From NCBI GenBank assembly GCA_963741355.1, contig CAVUIG010000019.1:1-64000 (forward strand): a stretch of DNA of 64,000 nt. The letters are read 5' to 3'. Under the pieces are notes generated by a model. That model saw only the letters and a program-made list of their open reading frames with translations. It ran no database searches and was not told the origin of the DNA. This document shows, piece by piece, positions 29,096-37,731 of the stretch (the stretch's first letter is position 1; every line of letters begins with the position of its first letter). Origin of the DNA: CAIWHR01 sp963741355 (GTDB lineage Bacteria; Pseudomonadota; Gammaproteobacteria; Burkholderiales; Casimicrobiaceae). The translations under genes and the position numbers were made by a program.

Positions 29096-30364
29096 TCAAG
29101 TCGCGGCGCGCGATTCGTCCAGGAGCGACGAGAGGTCCGCGACGAACACTTCGCGCCTTCCCGCCGGACACGCGTTGAACGCGACCCGGCGGAATTCACG
29201 ATCCCACGCCGGGTGCGAATCGACGCGAAGCTCCTGCCGCGGCCCCGTGAAATCGGCCTGTGTGCGGATGCGCACGAGCTGCGTCTCGGTCCCGCTCGGC
29301 AGGTCGAGCCAGCGGATCGGCGTCGTGCCGTCGCCAAACGCGAGCGGCTCGGACACGTACGCGTCGGTCAGCACATGGATGCCATCGGGATGCAGCGTCG
29401 GATGTCCCGAGCCGATGAGCGTCGGCGAGAGCGCGCGCAGGTCGGCGCCGTCGTGGCGCACGGAGATGAGCCGGAGCCCGTCGCCGTGGAGGTTGAGGTT
29501 CATCAGCACGTGCTCACCGTCGGGGCACCAGTTCGGGTGGTGCCCGCCGCGCCGCCACAGAGCGTCGGTGATCGGCCGCCGGATGCCGCTCCCGTCGGCG
29601 TTCATCGTGATGACGTTGTTGAGCCGCACCTGCGCGGGCGCCGGCGCCAGCCAGCGCAGCACGAACATCAGTCGCGTCGCCTGCGGATTCCACTTCGTGT
29701 GAAAACCGTAGAAGGCGCCCTGCGAGAGGAATGCCTGCTCCGAGGGCGCGAACGCCTCGGCGACGATGCGCTCGAGCGACACCAGCAGCGTCGATGCGCC
29801 GGTCGTCGTGTCGGTCACGTAGAGGCCGTCGTCGCCGGGCGCGCCGACATTGCGGGGAACGTGTTCGGGCGGAACGATCACGCCGTACCCCGCCTGCGTG
29901 CGCGCCGTGCGCAGCAGGCACGGGCTCGCTGCCTTCTTGCCGTCGGCCGACACCGAGTACACCGTGCCGTCGAGCGCGCGGCGCTCGCCCGTCGCCGGAT
30001 CGAGCCGCACACCGAACGGGCGCCAGGCGCTCGTGTCGACGTCGTTGAAATAGAGGCTGCGGTCGTCGGCGCCCCACTGCACCTGCGCGCCGAGCTGCGT
30101 GTCCGCGCCGCGCGTCTGCGCGACGGTCCGGAGCTCTCCGGTTTCGAGATCGACGACGACGATGTCGGCGACATCGCCTGGAACCGGCAGCCGGTCCTCG
30201 GCGGCGAGGCGCGTCAGCGCCAGGTAGCGTCCCGACGGACTGAACGGCGACGTGTCGTGGAAGCGGTGGATCATGCCCGCGCACTCCGGCGTCACGCGAC
30301 GGACCGGTACCGCCGGCGCGAAGTCGGCGTAGCGGTGAAAGCTCGGCGCAAGCGCGGCGGCCAC
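29096..30364 (-). CDS. WD40-like (PD40/TolB-type) beta-propeller protein
   Basis: Intact, 422 residues. Repeated blades with the PD40 signature: SPFSPSGRYLALTRLAAEDR, LYFNDVDTSAW, NPQATRLMFVLRWL, HHPNWCPDGEHVLMNLNL, GSGHPTLHPDGIHVLTDAYV and DSHPAWDREFRRVAFNACPA. The sequence resembles oligogalacturonate lyase-like propellers more than TolB itself. There is no signal peptide, so it is probably cytoplasmic. Role unknown. It is an independent minus-strand gene between gspE and hemL. Confidence 0.7.
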   Translation of the reverse strand: MAAALAPSFHRYADFAPAVPVRRVTPECAGMIHRFHDTSPFSPSGRYLALTRLAAEDRLPVPGDVADIVVVDLETGELRTVAQTRGADTQLGAQVQWGADDRSLYFNDVDTSAWRPFGVRLDPATGERRALDGTVYSVSADGKKAASPCLLRTARTQAGYGVIVPPEHVPRNVGAPGDDGLYVTDTTTGASTLLVSLERIVAEAFAPSEQAFLSQGAFYGFHTKWNPQATRLMFVLRWLAPAPAQVRLNNVITMNADGSGIRRPITDALWRRGGHHPNWCPDGEHVLMNLNLHGDGLRLISVRHDGADLRALSPTLIGSGHPTLHPDGIHVLTDAYVSEPLAFGDGTTPIRWLDLPSGTETQLVRIRTQADFTGPRQELRVDSHPAWDREFRRVAFNACPAGRREVFVADLSSLLDESRAAT

Positions 30365-30409
30365 GCGGAGATCCCGTTCTAGGCGCGGGTCGGCGACGTC
30401 ATCGGGGAT

Positions 30410-31690
30410 TCACTCGAGCGCGCGAAACGCGTGCGCCGCGCAGCGCAGCGTTTCCTCGATGTCGCTCGCGGAATGTGCCGCCGAGACGAATCCCGCCTCG
30501 AACGCCGACGGCGCGAGGTAGATGCCCGCGTCGAGCATCGCGTGGAAGAATTTGCCGAATCGGGCCTTGTCGGATGCCATCACCGTGTCGTAGGTGTCGG
30601 GGATCGAGCGCGTGAAATAGAGCCCGAACATCCCGCCGACGGACTGCGCGACGAACGACACGCCGGTGCGAGACGCCGCGGTGGCGAGCCCTTCGGTCAG
30701 CGATTTCGTGCGCGCCGCGAGCGCTTCGTAGAATCCCGGCGCCGAGATCGCCTTCAGCGTCGCGAGCCCCGCCGCGACCGCCACCGGATTGCCGGAAAGC
30801 GTTCCGGCCTGGTAGACGGGCCCGAGCGGCGCGATCTTCTCCATGATCGCGCGCTTGCCGCCGAAGGCGCCCACCGGCATCCCGCCGCCGATCACCTTGC
30901 CCAGCGTCGTGAGGTCCGGCGTGACGCCGGTCAATCCCTGCACGCCGCGCGGATGCACGCGGAATCCGGTCATCACCTCGTCGAAGATCAGCACCGCGCC
31001 GTGCTTGTTGCAGACCGCGCGCAGGCCGGGAAGGAATCCGGCGCGCGGCATGATGAGGTTCATGTTGCCGGCGATCGGCTCGACGATGATGCACGCGATG
31101 TCGGCGCCTTCCCGCGCGAACAGTGCCTCGACGGCAGCGATGTCGTTGTACGGGAGGACGATCGTCTCGTTGGCGATCGCCGGCGGCACGCCCGCCGACG
31201 ACGGCTGGCCGAACGTCAGCGCCCCGGATCCCGCCTTCACGAGCAGGCTGTCGCCGTGACCGTGGTAGCAGCCTTCGAACTTCACGATCTTGCTGCGGCC
31301 CGTGAATCCGCGCGCGAGGCGCAGCGCCGACATCGTCGCCTCCGTTCCGGACGACACGAGGCGCACCATTTCGATCGACGGCAGCAGCCGGCACAGCGTT
31401 TCCGCCATGTCGATCTCGAGCTCGGTGGGCGCGCCGAACGACAATCCGTTGGGCGCCGTCTCCACCACGGCGCGCACGACGTCGGGATGCGCGTGTCCGA
31501 GAATCGCGGGGCCCCATGAGCCGACGTAGTCGATGTAGCGCTTGCCGTCGGCATCCCACACGTAGGGCCCTTCGCCGCGGACAAGAAAACGCGGCGTGCC
31601 GCCGACCGAGCGGAACGCGCGCACCGGGGAATTGACGCCGGCGGGGATCGTGCGTTGCGCACGGGCGAAGAGGTCGTCGTTGCGGCTCAT
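30410..31690 (-). CDS. hemL: Glutamate-1-semialdehyde 2,1-aminomutase
   Basis: Intact, 426 residues. Class III aminotransferase of the C5 pathway: converts glutamate-1-semialdehyde to 5-aminolevulinate for heme and other tetrapyrroles. Recognised by FARAQRTIPAGVNSPVRAFR at the N terminus, GSWGPAILGHAHPDVV, the PLP-binding GSGALTFGQPSSAGVP-linked region, LIFDEVMTGFRV and the PLP lysine in LGKVIGGGMPVGAFGGKR. Length is normal. It lies downstream of thiE on the same strand; heme production links it functionally to the oxidase genes elsewhere in the window. Confidence 0.97.
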   Translation of the reverse strand: MSRNDDLFARAQRTIPAGVNSPVRAFRSVGGTPRFLVRGEGPYVWDADGKRYIDYVGSWGPAILGHAHPDVVRAVVETAPNGLSFGAPTELEIDMAETLCRLLPSIEMVRLVSSGTEATMSALRLARGFTGRSKIVKFEGCYHGHGDSLLVKAGSGALTFGQPSSAGVPPAIANETIVLPYNDIAAVEALFAREGADIACIIVEPIAGNMNLIMPRAGFLPGLRAVCNKHGAVLIFDEVMTGFRVHPRGVQGLTGVTPDLTTLGKVIGGGMPVGAFGGKRAIMEKIAPLGPVYQAGTLSGNPVAVAAGLATLKAISAPGFYEALAARTKSLTEGLATAASRTGVSFVAQSVGGMFGLYFTRSIPDTYDTVMASDKARFGKFFHAMLDAGIYLAPSAFEAGFVSAAHSASDIEETLRCAAHAFRALE

Positions 31691-31769
31691 GGCGAAGGTC
31701 CTGGATCGGCGGCGGAGTGGAAACGGCGAAATGCCGGATTGTGCCAGCGGATGCGGCGGGGCCGGAGGC

Positions 31770-32439
31770 TCAAAGCGGCTCGAAGATCCTGGCGAGGGCG
31801 CGCGCCGCGGACTCGACGTCCGGCGCGCCGAAAAGCGCGGAGATCACCGCGACCGCGTCGGCGCCGGCGACGCGCAGCGCATTCGCGTTGGTCGCGTCGA
31901 TGCCGCCGATGGCGACGATGGGCACGCGCAGCGCGCGGGCGCGCTCGAGCAAGGCGATGTCGGCCCTGCGCGCGGCGGGCTTGACCGGGGACGCGAAGAA
32001 GCTTCCGAACGCGACATAATCGGCGCCCGCCGCGACCGCGGCTTCCGCGCGCGCGAAGTCGTCATAGCAGGACACGCCGACGATGCGGTCGGGGCCGACA
32101 CATCGCTCGGGCGGCGGCGACGTCGCCGTCGTCGCTGCCGATGTGAACGCCGTCGGCGTCCATTTCCGCGGCGAGCGCGGCGTCGTCGTTGATGATGTAG
32201 AGCGCGCCGCGGATCGCGTGCACGCGCGCGAGCGCGACGGCCTGCGCGCGACGCAGGCCCTGATCCGCGGTCTTGTTGCGATACTGGACCGCCGCGGCGC
32301 CGCCGGAAATCGCCGCGCCGACCGAGGCGACGAGTGACGCGGTGTCGGCGACGTCCGGGGTCACCGCGTAGAGCCCGAAGAGGCGCGCGGCGCGGGCGCG
32401 GCGCCGGATGCCGGCGTCGTCAGTGGCGGTGGCTTGCAT
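31770..32439 (-). CDS. thiE: Thiamine-phosphate synthase
   Basis: Start ATG at 32439 (MQATATDDAGIRRRARAARL), 20 bases inside the thiD 3' end. Blocks: LYAVTPDVADTASL, AAAVQYRNKTADQGLRRAQA, YIINDDAALAAEMDADGVHI (substrate-binding loop with ND-A and D-GVH) and, after one frame change near 32,100, IVGVSCYDDFARAEAAVAAG, DYVAFGSFFASPVKP and VPIVAIGGIDATNANA. Joins HMP-pyrophosphate and thiazole phosphate to give thiamine phosphate. About 223 codons; the 670-base span fits a single indel. It follows thiD in one unit. Confidence 0.93.
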
Positions 32440-33298
32440 CGGAAACGCGCGGCACTTCGGGCTCGCCGGCCGGCGCATCCGCTTCGTCGCGCGCCCAGAA
32501 CAAGCGATCGGGCAGGAACTGCCCCATGCCGGGCCGGTAGGCCTTCTTCAGCGCCTGCCATGTGTATTCCTGCGCCTCGCGCACCGCCTCGGGAAGCTCG
32601 AGGCCGTTGGCGAGCATCGCCGCGATCGCCGAGGACAGCGTGCATCCGGAGCCGTGATAGCTGCCGGGCAGTCGCGGCCAGGAGTCCGTGCGCACGACGC
32701 CCTTCTTCGAGTACAGCGTGTTGACGACCTCGGGCGTGGCTTCGTGCGTGCCGGTGATGAGCACGTGCGACGCGCCCATCTCGATCAGGCGCGCGGCGCA
32801 GCTCGCGAGCGACGTGTCATCGTCGTCGCCGGTCTCCGAGAGCCTGCGCGCCTCGATGCTGTTCGGCGTCAGGATCGTCGCGTGCGGCAGCAGGAGCTCG
32901 CGCATCGCCTGCGCCATCTCCTCGGTCGCGAGCTCGTCGCCGCGGCCGGAGGCCAGTACCGGATCGAGGACCAGCGGCACGTCGGGATAATCCGAGATGA
33001 TCTCGGCAATCGCCGCGATGTTCTCGACGCTTCCCAGCACACCGATCTTGAACGCGTCGACGGGCATGTCCTCGAGCAGGCAGCGCGCCTGGTCCGCGAC
33101 CCATTCGGCGTCGAGCGCCTGCAGTCCCTCGACACCGAGCGTGTCCTGCACGGTGATCGCGGTGACCACCGACAGCGGGTGCGTGCCCATGCTGGCGAGG
33201 GTGAGAATGTCGGCCTGCAGGCCCGCGCCGCCGGAAGGATCGGACGCCGCGAACGTGAGCACGATGGGCGGAAAGGCGGGTTCGGTGACGTCAGGCAT
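32420..33298 (-). CDS. thiD: Hydroxymethylpyrimidine/phosphomethylpyrimidine kinase
   Basis: Intact, 292 residues. Ribokinase-like fold: LTFAASDPSGGAGLQADILT at the N terminus, VTAITVQDTLGVEGLQALDA, LDPVLASGRGDELATEEMAQ, ILTPNSIEARRLSE and the anion-hole/catalytic RLPGSYHGSGCTLSSAIAAM. It phosphorylates HMP to HMP-pyrophosphate for thiamine synthesis. The C terminus extends about 25 residues past the usual end (DEADAPAGEPEVPRVSDASH). Overlaps thiE; divergent from the rubredoxin gene. Confidence 0.95.
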   Translation of the reverse strand: MPDVTEPAFPPIVLTFAASDPSGGAGLQADILTLASMGTHPLSVVTAITVQDTLGVEGLQALDAEWVADQARCLLEDMPVDAFKIGVLGSVENIAAIAEIISDYPDVPLVLDPVLASGRGDELATEEMAQAMRELLLPHATILTPNSIEARRLSETGDDDDTSLASCAARLIEMGASHVLITGTHEATPEVVNTLYSKKGVVRTDSWPRLPGSYHGSGCTLSSAIAAMLANGLELPEAVREAQEYTWQALKKAYRPGMGQFLPDRLFWARDEADAPAGEPEVPRVSDASHRH

Positions 33299-33401
33299 GG
33301 GGATTCGAGGCGCGCCGCGTCGATCGCTCGGAGTGCCTCCGCGCGACGAGCGTGGCGCTTGCTAGAATTGGACGATTTTACTCCAACGGCCCTTCCCCCC
33401 G

Positions 33402-33566
33402 ATGAAAAAATACATGTGCCTCATTTGCGGCTGGATCTACGACGAGGCCGCCGGCGCGCCCGACGAGGGCATCGCGCCCGGGACGAAGTGGGAAGACATT
33501 CCTCCGAACTGGAGCTGCCCCGAATGCGGCGCGCGCAAGGAGGATTTCGAGATGGTGGAGTTTTAG
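33402..33566 (+). CDS. Rubredoxin
   Basis: 54 residues, MKKYMCLICGWIYDEAAGAP to EMVEF. Two CXXCG knuckles, CLICGWIYD and SCPECGARKEDF, with the conserved YDEAAG and WEDIPPNWSCP; they hold a single iron. Small cytoplasmic electron carrier; in aerobic proteobacteria it typically serves alkane hydroxylases or peroxide/oxygen stress responses. Its start is 103 bases from the divergent thiD start; a possible -10 (TAGAAT at 33363-33368) precedes it. The glyoxalase gene follows 17 bases downstream. Confidence 0.97.
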   Translation: MKKYMCLICGWIYDEAAGAPDEGIAPGTKWEDIPPNWSCPECGARKEDFEMVEF

Positions 33567-33583
33567 GTTCCAGGAGCCGGAGC

Positions 33584-33973
33584 ATGCGAATTCTGCACAC
33601 GATGCTGCGCGTAGGCGACCTCGCGCGGTCGATCGAGTTCTACACCCGGGTGATGGGCATGCGGCTGCTGCGCACGACCGACCGGCCCGAGCAGAAATAC
33701 ACGCTGGCGTTCGTCGGCTATGACGACGAGCAGCACGACGCGGTGCTGGAGCTCACCTACAACTACGGTGTCGACAAATACGATCTCGGCGCGGGCTACG
33801 GGCACGTCGCCGTCGAGGTCGAAGACGCCGCCGCGACGTGCGCGGCCGCGCGCGCGAAGGGCGGCACCGTGACGCGCGAGGCGGGGCCCGTCAAGGGCGG
33901 CACGACGGTGATCGCATTCCTGCAGGATCCGGACGGCTACAAGATCGAGCTGATCGAGCGGCCGCGCGGGTAG
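33584..33973 (+). CDS. gloA: Lactoylglutathione lyase (glyoxalase I)
   Basis: Intact, 129 residues. MRILHTMLRVGDLARSIEFY with a metal-binding His near the start and FYTRVMGMRLLR, ELTYNYGVDKYDLGAGYGHV (Glu and His metal ligands) and DPDGYKIELIERP (Glu ligand): the pattern of nickel/cobalt-type bacterial GloA. Isomerises the hemithioacetal of methylglyoxal and glutathione to S-lactoylglutathione. Probably co-transcribed with rubredoxin. Confidence 0.96.
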   Translation: MRILHTMLRVGDLARSIEFYTRVMGMRLLRTTDRPEQKYTLAFVGYDDEQHDAVLELTYNYGVDKYDLGAGYGHVAVEVEDAAATCAAARAKGGTVTREAGPVKGGTTVIAFLQDPDGYKIELIERPRG

Positions 33974-33987
33974 CGTGCGGGCATCGC

Positions 33988-34711
33988 TCAGTGCAGCACG
34001 CGGTGTTCCGGCGGTTCGGCGCTGACGTTGGCGCCCGGCCACTCGTCGTCGGTCCGGACGGCTTCCCCGTCATAGTCGTTACCGGTTTCGCCCTCCCAGT
34101 CGTAGCGAACGCGCGGCGGCACGTCGATGTTGCGCAGCCAGACCGCCATCGCCGCGCCGATCAGCGCCGCGGCGAGGTGCGTCTCCCACGACATGCCGGC
34201 CTGGATCGGCGTGACGCCCCAGGCGAGCGCGCCATACATGAACGCGACCAGCATCGATGCGGCGATCGCGCGCCGGTCGTGACGGATCAGGCCGGCCACG
34301 AAGACGTAGGCGACGAGTCCGTAAACGAGCCCGCTCGCGCCGATGTGAACGCCGCCGCCCTTCGCGAAGAGCCATACCGCAATGCCCGGACCAATGTACA
34401 CGACGGGCAGAACGCGGAGCGACGGACTTCGGATAGAGATAGAGCATCGCCGTGCCGACGACGACGAGCGGAATCGAGTTGTCGAGCAGGTGCTTGAACC
34501 CGCCATGCAAGAGCGGTGCCGCGAGAATTCCGATGAGTCCGTGCCAATCGCGCGGCCGCACGCCGAACTGCTCGAGGTCGAGCCCCTGGCCCAGCAGCAG
34601 GATCATCCACAGCAGGGCGACGAATCCCAGCGCGAGCCTGACGGCAAGGCCGAAGTTCTCGTGCGAGCGACGGGAGCTCGTGAACGCGGGATCGGGCAGG
34701 TGGATTTCCAT
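33988..34711 (-). CDS. Rhomboid-family intramembrane serine protease
   Basis: Start ATG at 34711 (MEIHLPDPAFTSSRRSHENF). Six-helix layout: LAVRLALGFVALLWMILLLG, LHGGFKHLLDNSIPLVVVGT (a variant of the rhomboid HxxxN loop), then, after one frame change near 34,420, YIGPGIAVWLFAKGGGVHIG and ASGLVYGLVAYVFVAGLI, where the Ser of GASG is the nucleophile, and SWETHLAAALIGAAMAVWL, whose His is the partner. An acidic cytoplasmic tail (DDEWPGANVSAEPPEHRVLH) follows. Cleaves membrane proteins within the bilayer; substrates unknown. The 724-base span fits one indel. Convergent with gloA. Confidence 0.88.
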
Positions 34712-35194
34712 CGGTGAGGGCAATATCGGTCCGCGTCGTTCACAAATCAAGTGGCGCGCCATGCTCCGGCGGCGCTGGATCGGCCGTCTCAGACGGGTCC
34801 GAATCCGGATGCTGGTCTGCGGGAGCAGCGCCGTTCGACATGGCGCAACAAGATCTGGCTCCCGCACGCATGCGGGCGGTACAATTCCCTGCGGACGTGC
34901 GCCAAGGCGATGACTGCGCGCGGGGAATGAACGCAATGGCGCGCGCGCGCCTTTGTTGTCGTCTTTCCCGCTGGTTCCTTGGATTTGTCAGTTGTCCCCG
35001 AACCTCGATTCCGTTTCCTTGCTCGGCCTCCATGCTCCGGCGCCGCGTTCGTGCGCGAAGCGGCCGAGTTGCTGGCGGCGAACCGGGCGTGTCGCATCCC
35101 TTCACTCGGGAACCCGGATGGCAATGCGGCTGAAAGGCGTTCGCCGCGGACGCAACAAAATCGCGAGCCGGTGTTTGGCAACTGATATTAAGCG
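34712..35194. other. Gene-free interval before the intact O-GlcNAc transferase
   Basis: About 480 bases between the divergent rhomboid and O-GlcNAc transferase starts. No gene, RNA or repeat is recognised. It presumably carries both promoters; the best core-like sequence is GATATT at 35183-35188, immediately before the O-GlcNAc transferase start, without a clear -35. Confidence 0.4.
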
Positions 35195-37075
35195 ATGACG
35201 CTGCTGCACGACTTGGTGGCGGTCGCCGCCGCGCACTATGCCGCGGGAAGATTCGGCGAGGCAGCGGCGGCGTACCGGGCCGCGCTGAGGCTGTCGCCCA
35301 AGAACCCGGGAATTGTGCACAACCTCGGCGTCGCGCTCGCCGCGGCAGGTCTCGCCGACGAGGCGGCGGCGACGTTCCGGCAGGCATCCGCGTTGCAGCC
35401 CTTCGCGGTCAGCCCCTGGCTTTCGCTCGGGCATCTCGAATTCGGCCGCAAGCGGCTCGACCGTTCGGAACACGCATTCGCTCAGGCCGTGGCGCTCGCA
35501 CCCGATTCGGTCGAGGCGAACTTCAATCTCGGCTACGTCCGCCACGAGCTCGGCCGGGCCGCCGAGGCCCTGCCTCCGCTCGAGGCCGCGCGCAGGCTCG
35601 ACCCCGAAAGCGAGCGCGTCTGGTATCAGCTCTTCAGCTCGCGGCTCGCGAGCGGGGACCGCGATGCGGCACTCGCCGATTTTCTCGACTGGCAGGCGAG
35701 CGCTGTACCCACGCCCCGCCTCTTCCACGCCGCGCTGGGCTGTGTCCGCGCTCAAGGTGACGCCGACCTCGAGGCACGCCACCTGCGCCTCGGGCTGGAC
35801 CTCGAATACGGCCCCGACGACCGGACGGCGCTCGCGGGAATACTGGCGCGGTTGCAGTACTTCGACGTCGCGCGCGAGGACATTCTGCGCCTGTACCGCA
35901 CCTATGACCGGCTCATGCGGGACCATCTTGCCGGGGCCGCCCCCCTCGCCCGGCCGACACGGCTTCCCGGCGCGCGCGTACGCATCGGATACATGTCGGC
36001 AGATTTCAACTGGCATGTCATGGGCAGGGTGATGATCGACGTAATCGAAAGTCACGACCGCGACCGCTACGCGATTCACCTCTACTCGCTCAGTCGAGAA
36101 GCGGGCACGGACGCGCACACGGCTCGATTCCGCAAAGCCTCCGACCGATTCGTCGAGCTGCCGTCGCACGACCCCGCAGAGGCGGCACGCATCATCGCCG
36201 CGGACGACTGCGATGTGCTGGTCGACCTGATGGGGCACACGAGTTTCTCGTGTCCAGAAATCCTCGCCTACAAACCGGCGCGGGTTATCGCAACTCACCT
36301 CGGTTACCACGGCGCGATCGGCCTTTCGCAGGTCGACTTCAAGGTGACCGATCGGCACGCGGACCTCCCGGACGCCGGAAACTTCCAGATCGAGAGACCC
36401 CTGGTGATGGCGTCCTGCGTGCTGCCGTTTCGCCGCACACCCGTCGGCGAGTCTGTCCCGCCGTCCCGGGGATCGCTGGGAATCGCTCCGGACGCGATCG
36501 TGCTGGGGGAGTTCGTGCCGGTGATCAAGCTCTCGCCGCGCTGCCTCGCGCTCTGGCGCGAAATCCTCGCGCAGGTTCCGCGCGGCGTCCTGCTGTTTTC
36601 CCCGTCCTCGGAAGTGGATCATCCGACCATCGTCCGGCATCTGGAGGGCAACGGCATCGACCGCGGACGTTTGCGGTTCATTTCGCGCGCCGACGACGAG
36701 GCGACGGAACGCGCGCGATATGGTGTGGTCGATCTCGTGCTCGACACGCTTCCCTACAGCGGCGGCGATACGACCCTCGCGGCGCTCGAAGCCGGCGTCC
36801 CCGTCGTGACGCGGGCCGGCCAGCGCCACGCCGAGCGTGTGAGCGCCAGCATACTTCGACATCTTGGCCTCGACGAGCTTGTCGCACCTACCGACGACGA
36901 ATACTTGCTCCGGGCCATCGCACTCGCGAACGATGACGCGCATCGCCGCCGGACAAGGACCGCCGTCGCGGCCCGATATGCGGAAATGTCGTCGACTCAT
37001 CCGGCGCGCTATACGCGCGATCTCGAGGCAGCGCTCGACACTGCCGTTGCCTCAGTGCACCGCATCAATGTCTGA
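35195..37075 (+). CDS. TPR-SPINDLY O-GlcNAc transferase, intact copy
   Basis: Intact, 626 residues, start ATG at 35195 (MTLLHDLVAVAAAHYAAGRF). About five TPRs at the N terminus (NPGIVHNLGVALAAAGLADE, VEANFNLGYVRHELGRAAEA). The GT41 catalytic domain begins near residue 255: VRIGYMSADFNWHVMGRVMI, YAIHLYSLSREAGTDAHTAR, CDVLVDLMGHTSFSCPEILA, IATHLGYHGAIGLSQVDFKV, ITDRH-type block VTDRHADLPDAG, VIKLSPRCLALWREIL and VDLVLDTLPYSGGDTTLAAL with EAGVPVVTRAGQRHAERVSA. It transfers a sugar from UDP onto proteins. Unlike the copies at 0.8-6.3 kb it has no frame breaks. Its native acceptor is unknown. Confidence 0.9.
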   Translation: MTLLHDLVAVAAAHYAAGRFGEAAAAYRAALRLSPKNPGIVHNLGVALAAAGLADEAAATFRQASALQPFAVSPWLSLGHLEFGRKRLDRSEHAFAQAVALAPDSVEANFNLGYVRHELGRAAEALPPLEAARRLDPESERVWYQLFSSRLASGDRDAALADFLDWQASAVPTPRLFHAALGCVRAQGDADLEARHLRLGLDLEYGPDDRTALAGILARLQYFDVAREDILRLYRTYDRLMRDHLAGAAPLARPTRLPGARVRIGYMSADFNWHVMGRVMIDVIESHDRDRYAIHLYSLSREAGTDAHTARFRKASDRFVELPSHDPAEAARIIAADDCDVLVDLMGHTSFSCPEILAYKPARVIATHLGYHGAIGLSQVDFKVTDRHADLPDAGNFQIERPLVMASCVLPFRRTPVGESVPPSRGSLGIAPDAIVLGEFVPVIKLSPRCLALWREILAQVPRGVLLFSPSSEVDHPTIVRHLEGNGIDRGRLRFISRADDEATERARYGVVDLVLDTLPYSGGDTTLAALEAGVPVVTRAGQRHAERVSASILRHLGLDELVAPTDDEYLLRAIALANDDAHRRRTRTAVAARYAEMSSTHPARYTRDLEAALDTAVASVHRINV

Positions 37076-37090
37076 TCCGCTGCGGTCCGT

Positions 37091-37490
37091 TTCGATAGTC
37101 TCGTCATCGAGATGGGCGACCCGTTCTTCAAAGACCAATACGAGCCGCTTCTCCTCTCGAAGAAGCTTCGCCTGTGCTGGCGCGAGCCGCTACTGCAGGA
37201 AGTGATGGCTCGCGCGTGCGCTGGCTATCCGAGTGGATCGTCGAGCTGGAAGCGCACAAAGCCTCGTGCTGCGTGGCGAAGCATCCGCTGCTGTCCGCGC
37301 GTGCCGAGGACCTGCTGGGGTGTCAGGCGCCCCCGTGCGTACTGAACAGAATTGATCGCGATATCGTCCTGACAGCCCACTGCGCCAAGCCGATCCGCAC
37401 TCGCCCCCGGGGGGACCGGGACGCGCAAAGGCGATCACGGCACACGATGCCCGGCGCGGCGACCGTGCGGCGGCGCATCATGCCGTAGGC
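37091..37490 (+). pseudogene. Broken fragment resembling a sulfotransferase-like protein
   Basis: Just after the O-GlcNAc transferase stop, one frame reads RFDSLVIEMGDPFFKDQYEP and LLLSKKLRLCWREPLLQEV; after a frame change near 37,205 the next frame reads RVRWLSEWIVELEAHKASCC and VAKHPLLSARAEDLL. The two pieces join smoothly into one protein segment that reminds me of sulfotransferase-like proteins found beside glycosyltransferases. There is no convincing start upstream and the reading dissolves after about 37,320. I treat it as a truncated remnant; family assignment is tentative. No gene is visible in 37491-37731. Confidence 0.35.
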
Positions 37491-37731
37491 ACGGCCGATG
37501 TCCAAATTGACGCCCAGCCGTGATACGCTGCCGCGCGATGTCCCTCGGGGAGGCCGCATCCATCGTTTCAAGCATCATTGGTCGCCGCAATCGGGAGCCA
37601 TCCGTGGCTTGCGCCCACTCCGACGCATTGCGATCAGGTGAGCGTCTGGTCCCGTCCCGCGAACCTCGCCTGACGCCGTCCGCCTCGCACGATTCCAATC
37701 CACGCTCCCACGCCCCGGTCCATCGACGCCC

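Noticed and set aside
35102..37000. Long minus-strand open frame opposite the intact O-GlcNAc transferase
   Set aside because: Arg/Val-rich, no domain, and the plus strand encodes a complete GT41 protein; typical antisense shadow in GC-rich coding DNA.
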